The position numbers were made by a program, and so were the translations under genes. This document shows, in pieces, positions 1 through 5,363 of a DNA stretch of 8,479 nucleotides. The stretch is from assembly GCA_900554095.1 (NCBI GenBank), contig USGC01000069.1, forward strand, positions 1-8,479, read 5' to 3'. This DNA is from an uncultured bacterium. Its GTDB lineage: Bacteria > Cyanobacteriota > Vampirovibrionia > Gastranaerophilales > Gastranaerophilaceae. A model generated the notes under the pieces. That model was not told where the DNA came from. It was given only the letters and a program-made list of their open reading frames with translations, and ran no database searches. Position 1 is the first letter of the stretch. Every line of letters begins with the position of its first letter.

Positions 1-1203
1 CATTCCTAAATACCCAAGCGGCAATGCCATAAAGTATGTAAAGTCATTTACAAATCTTTCTGCTAAAGTTTTGCCTTTTTCGCCTGAAGGTGCTTTTATT
101 GTATGGTAAAGCATGTCTGCAAAGATGCCGGCTTGCATTGCAACAGCAAGCTTACCGCCTGCAAAACGGTTTGTACATCCTTCAGTGAACCACCCGAGAG
201 CCTTTGGTAAAAATCTTCCAAGCCAAGTCTTGTTGCCTTTGCCTAGTGTCGCTATGTATTTATTTCTGAGTTCATCAAGCCCTATTTGCCTTCCAAACAG
301 GTGCGATAAAATGGAATTTCCGTTGCGCCAAATTGATACTTTTATATTTTTATCAGCTTTATTAAGTGCATTGATTACATCGTCAGAATGCTCAATAATA
401 TCTTTTGTTACTTCTGCGAAATGCTTGCTATTTTTGAAGCCCAATTTTTTGACTTTTGCAGTGTATGCTAATTTTTCAAGCCATTTCATGCCTTTTGCTT
501 CGGCTTTTGCTATAAATTCAGGTTTACAGCCTAAAAGTTCAAGTTCTTTTTTCTGCAAAGCCAGCGCTTTCTCAGCTGCTGACTTGCCCTTAAGACTGTT
601 TGCGAATGCATCTATATCCTTTTGAGACAAACCATACTGCTCAAGTTTTTGAACGCGGAATTTATTTTTTCCTGCAATTGGCTTTAAGAAATCTTCAAAA
701 ACTTGTTTTGTATCCATTGCAAGGAACCCGTGAAGTCCTGCACCCGGAGTTTTAGCAAAATCCCATTCAGCTTTTGTTGCGTGATGTTGAAGTGAATACA
801 CGATACGGCTTTTTGTGCCTAGCCACTTCCAAAAATCATTAACTTTGTTTAATGCGCCTTGAGCGCCTATGGCAATAGGATTATTTCCGCATTTTGCCGC
901 AATTCTGTCGCCAAATCCGCCTACCTTGCCGAATAAGCTCTTGTCGTAATCGCCGCCGCTTTTACGGTTAACATAATCCATGCCTTGTGCAATTCCGTAC
1001 CACATGCCGGTACCTAATGCAATTTTTGCCCCAAGTCCCTCAAACTCATCGGTTTGTGAAGCTTTTACGCGGTTAGCAATGTAAGTATTATCCACAGAAT
1101 GTTTAATTTTTTCTTTATCAACACCTTCTAAAAGCTGGGCGTTTGTTAGGTTTGCTGCCTGCATTGGTATGCTATTAAATTGTGGATTGAAATTGCTAAC
1201 CAT
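1..1203 (-). CDS. Unrecognised long protein, N-terminal 401 residues (runs off left edge)
   Basis: This frame is open without a stop from the ATG at 1203 down to base 1, so the C-terminus lies outside the window. I do not recognise the protein and assign no function. The N-terminus (MVSNFNPQFN) is not a signal peptide. The body is mostly soluble and helix-forming, with Gly/Ala-rich stretches around residues 55-72 and 105-118 and a Lys/Glu/Ala-rich helical part at about 185-250. A hydrophobic segment at about 352-366 is followed by a basic linker (KAPSGEKGK), then a second hydrophobic stretch containing LPLGILGM at the very edge. This suggests membrane association starting near residue 350. 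The alternating helix-linker layout resembles that of the minus-strand protein at 4121-5266. The ATG was chosen because no in-frame start lies closer to a ribosome site; an AGGGG lies 11 nt upstream, which is long. The style recalls large uncharacterised Gastranaerophilales proteins, but this is only an impression. Confidence 0.85.
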   Translation of the reverse strand, partial: MVSNFNPQFNSIPMQAANLTNAQLLEGVDKEKIKHSVDNTYIANRVKASQTDEFEGLGAKIALGTGMWYGIAQGMDYVNRKSGGDYDKSLFGKVGGFGDRIAAKCGNNPIAIGAQGALNKVNDFWKWLGTKSRIVYSLQHHATKAEWDFAKTPGAGLHGFLAMDTKQVFEDFLKPIAGKNKFRVQKLEQYGLSQKDIDAFANSLKGKSAAEKALALQKKELELLGCKPEFIAKAEAKGMKWLEKLAYTAKVKKLGFKNSKHFAEVTKDIIEHSDDVINALNKADKNIKVSIWRNGNSILSHLFGRQIGLDELRNKYIATLGKGNKTWLGRFLPKALGWFTEGCTNRFAGGKLAVAMQAGIFADMLYHTIKAPSGEKGKTLAERFVNDFTYFMALPLGYLGM

Positions 1204-1205
1204 AA

Positions 1206-1219
1206 CTACATTTTCCCCT
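1206..1219 (-). promoter_or_regulatory. AGGGG ribosome site with an out-of-frame ATG-TAG just before the start at 1203
   Basis: Reading on the minus strand, AGGGG (1219-1215) is followed after 3 nt by ATG (1211-1209) and directly by TAG (1208-1206). The real start ATG at 1203 comes 2 nt after that TAG. The Shine-Dalgarno-like site is therefore 11 nt from the gene start and only 3 nt from the minimal start-stop. The motif is visible, but a role in tuning translation is speculation. Confidence 0.3.
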
Positions 1220-1318
1220 ATATTAATATTAAAACATAGTATGCTGAGAAATTGCTTGTTTTTTAGATATTCTTTTAATTTGTTAAGTATTGTAACAAGT
1301 TTCATCAAAACTGAAATT

Positions 1319-1347
1319 TTGTAATTTGTATATACTTTATATATACA
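1319..1347 (+). promoter_or_regulatory. Candidate promoter of the 54-residue small protein gene
   Basis: TTGTAA (1319-1324) and TATACA (1342-1347) are separated by 17 bp, 32 bp ahead of the small gene's ATG. This would give a leader of about 25 nt containing the AGAGAGG ribosome site. An alternative -10, TATACT at 1331-1336, is a better match but lacks a good -35. The region is very AT-rich, so chance matches are likely. Confidence 0.4.
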
Positions 1348-1379
1348 TAAGAGAGAGATAAATAAGAGAGGCGATAAAG

Positions 1380-1544
1380 ATGGCAGTTGCAAACTTAAAA
1401 AAGATTGATGACAAATTAAAAGATATGTACAAAGATCAAGTTACTACATCTGAAGCTAAGGCATTTGAAGATCGTTCTGAAGTTTTGATTGCACAAATGA
1501 ACTTCATTGCACTTGCTAACCGCCGCGCGCTTCATCTTATTTAA
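1380..1544 (+). CDS. Small unrecognised protein, 54 residues
   Basis: The frame starts MAVANLKKIDDKLKDMYKDQ and ends ANRRALHLI before TAA. The evidence for a real gene is contextual: AGAGAGG at 1365-1371 sits 8 nt from the ATG, a promoter-like pair lies just upstream, and a strong intrinsic terminator follows 64 bp downstream, so it looks like a complete single-gene transcript. The protein is highly charged and should be mostly helical. Residues 6-20 are lysine- and aspartate-rich, the middle (TTSEAKAFEDRSE) is acidic, and the last 20 residues (about 35-54) are hydrophobic and amphipathic, ending in an Arg-Arg pair and LHLI. There are no cysteines, signal peptide or long membrane segment. It could be a short coiled-coil or helical-hairpin adaptor, or a small regulator. 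No family is recognised and no function is assigned. It is divergent from the minus gene ending its 5' side at 1203. Confidence 0.72.
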   Translation: MAVANLKKIDDKLKDMYKDQVTTSEAKAFEDRSEVLIAQMNFIALANRRALHLI

Positions 1545-1608
1545 CAAAGTTTTACCAATACTTCTATAAAATTTAACTCCAATTAATTTTTCCCCTACAA
1601 AATTTTCA

Positions 1609-1640
1609 CCTGATTTTCACCCGAAAATCAGGTTTTTCTT
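1609..1640 (+). terminator. Intrinsic terminator after the 54-residue gene
   Basis: A perfect 10-bp stem pairs CCTGATTTTC (1609-1618) with GAAAATCAGG (1623-1632), with a 4-nt ACCC loop. It is followed by TTTTTCTT (1633-1640). It lies 64 bp after the small gene's stop codon and separates it from the CpaE-like gene downstream. Confidence 0.9.
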
Positions 1641-1645
1641 GGTGC

Positions 1646-1662
1646 AGTGCACTTAGTGCACT
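1646..1662. repeat. Twin palindrome AGTGCACT-T-AGTGCACT
   Basis: Two identical 8-bp copies of AGTGCACT, each a perfect palindrome, are separated by a single T. As RNA or a cruciform they can also form a 7-bp stem with a TTA loop (AGTGCAC against GTGCACT). The element lies just after the terminator U-tract and before the GGCAAGTGC repeats. It may be a dimeric repressor operator or part of the same repeated intergenic element; neither is proven. Confidence 0.6.
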
Positions 1663-1680
1663 CTTGAGTATTGTCGCAAT

Positions 1681-1771
1681 ATTAGAGGGCAAGTGCAGCC
1701 CAGGACTTCTCACGGGATTAGGATGGCAAGTGCAGGCAATCTTTTTACGAGATTAAGAAGGCAAGTGCCGG
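1681..1771 (+). repeat. Three imperfect direct repeats with consensus ATTA-n4-GGCAAGTGC
   Basis: Three copies start at 1681 (ATTAGAGGGCAAGTGCAG), 1717 (ATTAGGATGGCAAGTGCAGG) and 1752 (ATTAAGAAGGCAAGTGCCGG), giving spacings of 36 and 35 bp. The GGCAAGTGC core is invariant and the sequence between cores is poorly conserved, apart from a shared ACGGG/ACGAG just before the next ATTA. Each core contains the small inverted repeat GCA-AG-TGC. The first is flanked by GGGC/GCCC and the third by GGCAA/TTGCC, each with a 7-nt spacer. The third copy abuts the -35 box of the CpaE-like gene's promoter. Possible roles are an iterated protein-binding site controlling that gene or a dispersed intergenic repeat. 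Confidence 0.7.
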
Positions 1772-1800
1772 TTGCCCAAAATGCTTTAATATGCTATGAT
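1772..1800 (+). promoter_or_regulatory. Candidate promoter of the cpaE-like/cpaF-like pair
   Basis: TTGCCC (1772-1777) and TATGAT (1795-1800) are separated by exactly 17 bp. The -10 box contains the ATG at 1796 that would otherwise be the furthest-upstream start, which argues for the start at 1817. Initiation about 7 nt downstream would leave a leader of only some 10 nt that begins at the AGGG ribosome site, so a promoter further upstream remains possible. The -35 overlaps the inverted repeat of the third GGCAAGTGC copy, so a protein bound there would affect transcription. Confidence 0.5.
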
Positions 1801-1816
1801 TTTTATAGGGATTATT

Positions 1817-3025
1817 ATGAGTGAAAATATTTCAACAATTATTTTATCTGAAAGCCGGCAAACCAGAGATGTTTTGAAGCTTTATCTTGATGAATTCGGT
1901 AATTATAACTATTTAGCGGATTTCTTTGATTTATCTGAAATTTTTAATACGCTTTCATCTCTTCCAAAGTCGCTTCTTATTGTTGATTTGTCTACAAATT
2001 CTTCTAAGTTTTTTGAATTCATAGAACGTACTGCCGTAGACTGCCCCAACTGTAAAATTGTTGTTATTTCTGATAACCCTACAGTTGAATTGATTATAAA
2101 AGTTATGCGTGCGGGGGCAAAAGAATTTTTATCTTCTCCTGTTATAAAAAGCGAATTTTTTGATGTATTAAAACGCGTCGGCTGCCAATTAAACAACCAG
2201 CAAAAGCCGCTTAATAAATGCCGAGTAATTTCAGTTTTTTCCAACAAAGGCGGTATTGGAAAAACCTCTGTAGCCTCAAATTTAGCCCTGGAACTTGCCA
2301 ATATTACAAAAGAAAATGTTGCTTTGGTTGATTTAAATTTCCAATTCGGCGACATAACGACTTTTTTAGACCTAAAACCTGCCTTTAATATATCTTACAT
2401 GCTATCAAATCTAGATAAAGTAAACAGCGGCTTTTTGTTAAATACGCTTGAAAAGTATAAAGACACAAGTTTATATGTACTTGCAGATCCGCCGTACTTT
2501 AAGCAGGCTGAAATTGTTACGCAGCGACAAGTTGCAAAGCTTTTGGATATTCTCAGAAATACCTTTTCGTATGTGGTTATTGATACTGATGCGTCTTTTG
2601 ACAGCAAAACGGTTACAGCGCTTGATAATTCCGATTTAGTATTTTTAATTTCAATAGTAAACCTTCCTGCCTTGCGGAATTGCCAGAGAATTCTTGACCT
2701 GTTTGAAAAACTCGGTTATGAAGAAGAAAAAACTCAAATTATTGTTAACCGCTTTATGGAAAATGATGAAATTAAAATAGAAGACGTTGAAAACCTTTTG
2801 GAAAGAAAAGTATATTGGAAAATTCCGAATAACTATTTCACCATGATGTCTGCAATTAATAAAGGCGTACCTGTATCTGAGGTAAATCCTTCATCTAATG
2901 TTGCACAAAGTTACCGAGAATTAGCTATTTCGGTTTCTGATATGGTTTACAGAAATAAGCTTATTAAAAAGTATTCATCATCTGCTGCTGATAACTTTAA
3001 TAATCTATTGAGAGGTGAAAATTGA
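1817..3025 (+). CDS. CpaE/TadZ-like ParA/MinD-family ATPase with N-terminal receiver-like domain
   Basis: The product is a 402-residue protein in two parts. Residues about 3-122 resemble a response-regulator receiver fold (SENISTIILSES, then LLIVDLS at 53-59 where the phospho-acceptor Asp strand would lie, and VVISD), as in CpaE/TadZ proteins. After a short linker comes a ParA/MinD-type P-loop domain. The deviant Walker A is KGGIGKTS (144-151), both lysines present. The switch region is VDLNFQFGD (171-179), Walker B is VVIDTD (253-258), and the later VNRF (310-313) matches the family's base-recognition strand. In Tad and type IV pilus systems such proteins sit at the cell pole and place the secretion apparatus. 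The start at 1817 has AGGG 6 nt upstream; the in-frame ATG at 1796 lies inside the -10 box. The gene overlaps the CpaF-like gene by 4 bp, so the two are probably coupled. The assignment to the CpaE/TadZ group is firm at family level; the exact partner system is inferred. Confidence 0.88.
   Translation: MSENISTIILSESRQTRDVLKLYLDEFGNYNYLADFFDLSEIFNTLSSLPKSLLIVDLSTNSSKFFEFIERTAVDCPNCKIVVISDNPTVELIIKVMRAGAKEFLSSPVIKSEFFDVLKRVGCQLNNQQKPLNKCRVISVFSNKGGIGKTSVASNLALELANITKENVALVDLNFQFGDITTFLDLKPAFNISYMLSNLDKVNSGFLLNTLEKYKDTSLYVLADPPYFKQAEIVTQRQVAKLLDILRNTFSYVVIDTDASFDSKTVTALDNSDLVFLISIVNLPALRNCQRILDLFEKLGYEEEKTQIIVNRFMENDEIKIEDVENLLERKVYWKIPNNYFTMMSAINKGVPVSEVNPSSNVAQSYRELAISVSDMVYRNKLIKKYSSSAADNFNNLLRGEN
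3012..3017 (+). promoter_or_regulatory. Ribosome site GAGGTG that fixes the TTG start of the CpaF-like gene
   Basis: GAGGTG lies 4 nt before TTG at 3022, inside the last codons of the CpaE-like gene. The TTG overlaps that gene's stop codon in the string TTGA (3022-3025). No ATG in frame lies nearby, so the non-standard start is well supported and indicates translational coupling. Confidence 0.8.
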
Positions 3026-4269
3026 CACTTCAAGACCGCTTTAAAAAATTTGAACAACCTCAGTCTACTAATTCTGGTATTGTTCCTTTTGAAGACTTTG
3101 TGATTAAATCCCTGTTTGAAAAGATTTCGACAATTCCTGTCTGGTACGATTACAGCAGAGACGAACAAAAGCAGCTTATCAAAAATTTCCTTGAGAAGAA
3201 AATAAACACTGAATATAAAGATATAAACCTAACAGAACAATACAAGCAGAAAATAATTGATGATTTTCTGGCTTCAATGAAAGGTTACGGAATTTTAGAC
3301 TATTACATAGCTAAAAAAGATGTAATAGCTGTTATTGTAAAACCGTCTAATGAAATATTACTGCAAAAGAACAATAGTATTATTGAAAATTCCGGCTCTG
3401 TTCTTAATAAAGAACTAAAAGAGGCTATCACTAAGCGTTTTGACAAATCTTCTCCAATTGTTAATGAATGTATAAATGATTTGTTTATAACAGTTGTTTC
3501 CAATTCGGATTGTAGCAAGACAATTATAATCCGGAAAGTTAACAAGATATCTGATAAGTTTTCGGATTTAACTAAAAAATGCGTTCTGACAAAAAATATT
3601 GAAGATTTTCTTTATCATATACTTGAGGAAAAGAAAAATATAATTATATCCGGCAATGTTAACACCGGTAAAAGCGCTTTCCTTAATGTCTTTATAAATT
3701 CAATTAATAAAGATAAAAGAATTGTTTTGCTAGATGAGTATTCTGGTTATTCGAGTAGTATATCTGAGAATATGTTGTCATTCGGAGTGCAAGGGTATAC
3801 AAAAGATGAGTTTGACAACTTGCTTTCTGCCGCAGTAAAACTGGAGCCTGATTATATTGTTTCCGATATGAATGAAACTATTCTATCAGGCGCATTTTAT
3901 GAATTTATACCTCAGGGATTGAAGGGGGTAATTACAACAGTGCGTTCTTCATCGATTACTAATGCGGTTATGAAATACGTTATGCAGACTCAATTCACAC
4001 AAAAAACAACCGAAAAACAAGCAAAAGCAAAGTTTGCCTCACTGTTTGATTACATAATACATATTGAAAAACTTTCAGACGGCACTTATCGTTTGGGGTC
4101 AATTATGGAGATTACTTCAACTAAATCGTCTTCTTTTGTGCTGAATGAGATTTTAAAACTTGAGGATGGCTGTTATGTTCTTGATTTACCTGAGGTCCCT
4201 TCTGTAAAAAGCCAAGAAACTTTAAGTAAATCTCATATTTCTTTTCGTTCCCGTTTAAAGCTTTCTTAG
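3022..4269 (+). CDS. Divergent CpaF/TadA-like secretion ATPase, probably with an altered active site
   Basis: The 415-residue protein follows the domain order of CpaF/TadA (GspE/VirB11-type) motor ATPases. Residues 45-120 resemble the N-terminal domain, with GYGILDYYIAKKDVIAVIV (88-106) corresponding to the family's GxGPLE..L.D..V.EI.V region. The motor core starts near 187. Walker A is GNVNTGKS (211-218), which keeps the GxxxxGKS pattern. The acidic strand is IVLLDEYSGY (234-243), where the family has an ED.AEL-type Asp box. LEPDYIVSDMN (274-284) occupies the Walker B place, but the usual GE(V/I)R is SDMN. KGVITTVRSS (301-310) occupies the His box, where TTxHA is expected and the His is missing. 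FDYIIHIEKLSDGTYRLGSIMEIT (342-365) matches the family's C-terminal strand pair. The last 50 residues are a variable tail. It starts at TTG and is coupled to the CpaE-like gene. It may be a low-activity or regulatory motor. Membership is fairly sure, activity unknown. Confidence 0.8.
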   Translation: MTLQDRFKKFEQPQSTNSGIVPFEDFVIKSLFEKISTIPVWYDYSRDEQKQLIKNFLEKKINTEYKDINLTEQYKQKIIDDFLASMKGYGILDYYIAKKDVIAVIVKPSNEILLQKNNSIIENSGSVLNKELKEAITKRFDKSSPIVNECINDLFITVVSNSDCSKTIIIRKVNKISDKFSDLTKKCVLTKNIEDFLYHILEEKKNIIISGNVNTGKSAFLNVFINSINKDKRIVLLDEYSGYSSSISENMLSFGVQGYTKDEFDNLLSAAVKLEPDYIVSDMNETILSGAFYEFIPQGLKGVITTVRSSSITNAVMKYVMQTQFTQKTTEKQAKAKFASLFDYIIHIEKLSDGTYRLGSIMEITSTKSSSFVLNEILKLEDGCYVLDLPEVPSVKSQETLSKSHISFRSRLKLS

Positions 4270-5266
4270 GGTGATAATCGTTAAAGGATTTTACGTGAAG
4301 TCTCATTTTGTTGCTTTCAGCTAATTTTTCGCTAACGATATCAATGCCGGGTTCAATGTATTTGGGCATTATAATCTTATCCACAAAAATATCTATAGGC
4401 TTAATCAGCAATATCAAAGATATTAAACCGCCAAGGGTTTTAGTCAGTTTGTTTTTTACAATAAGTGAATTTAAATAATCTTTCATTGCGGTTTTTAAAG
4501 CCTGATTTGTATAATCATCACCGTACATTTTTTTCATTATAGGCGTTGTTTCAAGGTATCTTTTAAAAATTCGATTTGAAATCTTTGAAGGTTTTTTGCC
4601 TTGCAAAAGAGCCGACTTAATTTCAAATAAATCATCGGCTAGTTTGCCCGCATAAGTATTTAAGCGTGATTTATCGGCGGTGGTTATGGAGTAGTCTCCG
4701 CGCAGCGACTTGTGAATCCTGTTGAAAATGTTATAAGTATGCTTTTCTCTTTTTCTGGCTTGTATTTTATTCTCTAAAGAATTTTTAAGCATTTCTTTAA
4801 ACTTGTCTTTATTGTCAAATCTTTCGCTGATAGCTTGGTCTATAACATCTTTGGAATGTCTGATTAAAGTATCTTTTGCATTAATCGTAAGCTTGTCTTT
4901 AAATAAGACTCCAATAGGAGAAGCGGATTTTTGACCTATTAAAATAGCGAGTGTAGGGAGCAAAAAAGAAGAAATTCCTTGTGAAATCGCGTTTTCTACA
5001 CCTCTTTTTGCGCTTGGTGCGTAATGATTTTTGTCGTTTTTGTATTTGTCATAAATATCAGCCCCAAGATACATAAACGTTGGAATCCATAGGGCAAATG
5101 TTACTTTTGGTGCAATCTCGTAAACGGTTGTCCCGATTTCATTTGTATAAGACATGGCTCTTAGTCCCCAATTATTAAGAGGATCTGAATATTTTTTCTT
5201 CTCTTTTTCTTTTGGGGCAGGTTTTGCTGTGTTTAAGTTTGTAACTTTTTGGACTGCTGCTGGCAT
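4121..5266 (-). CDS. Unrecognised membrane-associated protein, 381 residues
   Basis: The chosen start is MPAAVQKVTN at 5266. The frame stays open upstream to 5497, but that extension would run into uvrB and lacks coding character, while a perfect -10 TATAAT lies 29 bp ahead of this ATG. Only a weak AAGAAG ribosome site is visible. The N-terminus is Lys/Pro-rich (residues 13-27) with no signal peptide. Hydrophobic stretches lie at about 52-69 (FALWIPTFMYLG), 96-112 (ISSFLLPTLAILIGQ) and 275-296 (LGGLISLILLIKP). Between 120 and 270 lies a strongly charged helical region. The first two hydrophobic stretches are joined by a charged linker beginning ADIYDKYKNDKN, an arrangement also seen near the edge of the protein at 1-1203. 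The tail after about residue 333 is polar and Gln/His/Lys-rich. It overlaps the 3' end of the CpaF-like gene by 149 bp in antisense. I know no function. The style suggests a lineage-specific Gastranaerophilales-like protein, a tentative impression. Confidence 0.8.
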   Translation of the reverse strand: MPAAVQKVTNLNTAKPAPKEKEKKKYSDPLNNWGLRAMSYTNEIGTTVYEIAPKVTFALWIPTFMYLGADIYDKYKNDKNHYAPSAKRGVENAISQGISSFLLPTLAILIGQKSASPIGVLFKDKLTINAKDTLIRHSKDVIDQAISERFDNKDKFKEMLKNSLENKIQARKREKHTYNIFNRIHKSLRGDYSITTADKSRLNTYAGKLADDLFEIKSALLQGKKPSKISNRIFKRYLETTPIMKKMYGDDYTNQALKTAMKDYLNSLIVKNKLTKTLGGLISLILLIKPIDIFVDKIIMPKYIEPGIDIVSEKLAESNKMRLHVKSFNDYHPKKALNGNEKKYEIYLKFLGFLQKGPQVNQEHNSHPQVLKSHSAQKKTI

Positions 5267-5294
5267 GATTACTTCTTTGTTACACTCCAAGCTT

Positions 5295-5300
5295 ATTATA
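5295..5300 (-). promoter_or_regulatory. Candidate -10 box (TATAAT) for the minus-strand gene starting at 5266
   Basis: On the minus strand these bases read TATAAT, a perfect -10 consensus, 28 bases before the ATG. At 17 bp upstream the -35 position reads AAAAAG, a poor match, so this promoter is either weak or activator-dependent, or the match is chance in AT-rich DNA. Confidence 0.45.
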
Positions 5301-5330
5301 CAATACGCAAACATAAACTTTTTTGCTATG

Positions 5331-5350
5331 GAATTTGTATAGAATTTGTA
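5331..5350 (+). repeat. Direct repeat GAATTTGTA x2 in front of uvrB
   Basis: GAATTTGTA occurs at 5331-5339 and again at 5342-5350, with an 11-bp period of about one helical turn. It ends 13 bp before the uvrB ATG, in the 97-bp divergent spacer. It overlaps plausible -10 sequences (TATAGA at 5338-5343), so a bound protein could control uvrB. It does not match a LexA box that I know. It may be chance. Confidence 0.4.
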
Positions 5351-5363
5351 ATAAAATACTGTT

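Noticed and set aside
113..625. A 170-codon plus-strand open frame
   Set aside because: It lies wholly antisense to the well-supported minus-strand gene at 1-1203, is rich in Ser/Phe/Leu as expected from the complement of a coding frame, and has no ribosome site.
1220..1229. Palindrome ATATTAATAT in the spacer before the left-hand gene
   Set aside because: It is purely A/T in very AT-rich DNA, so it is expected by chance and shows no link to a second copy.
1204..1379. A tRNA or structured RNA in the 176-bp divergent spacer
   Set aside because: I saw no tRNA-like arms, no GC-rich stems and no riboswitch-like conserved core; the spacer looks like two opposing promoter regions.
1681..1771. CRISPR array
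   Set aside because: There are only three imperfect copies of about 18-20 bp, the spacers are about 16 bp, and no cas gene is present.
1909..2355. A 148-codon minus-strand open frame
   Set aside because: It is antisense to the conserved CpaE-like gene, including its P-loop region, and resembles no protein.
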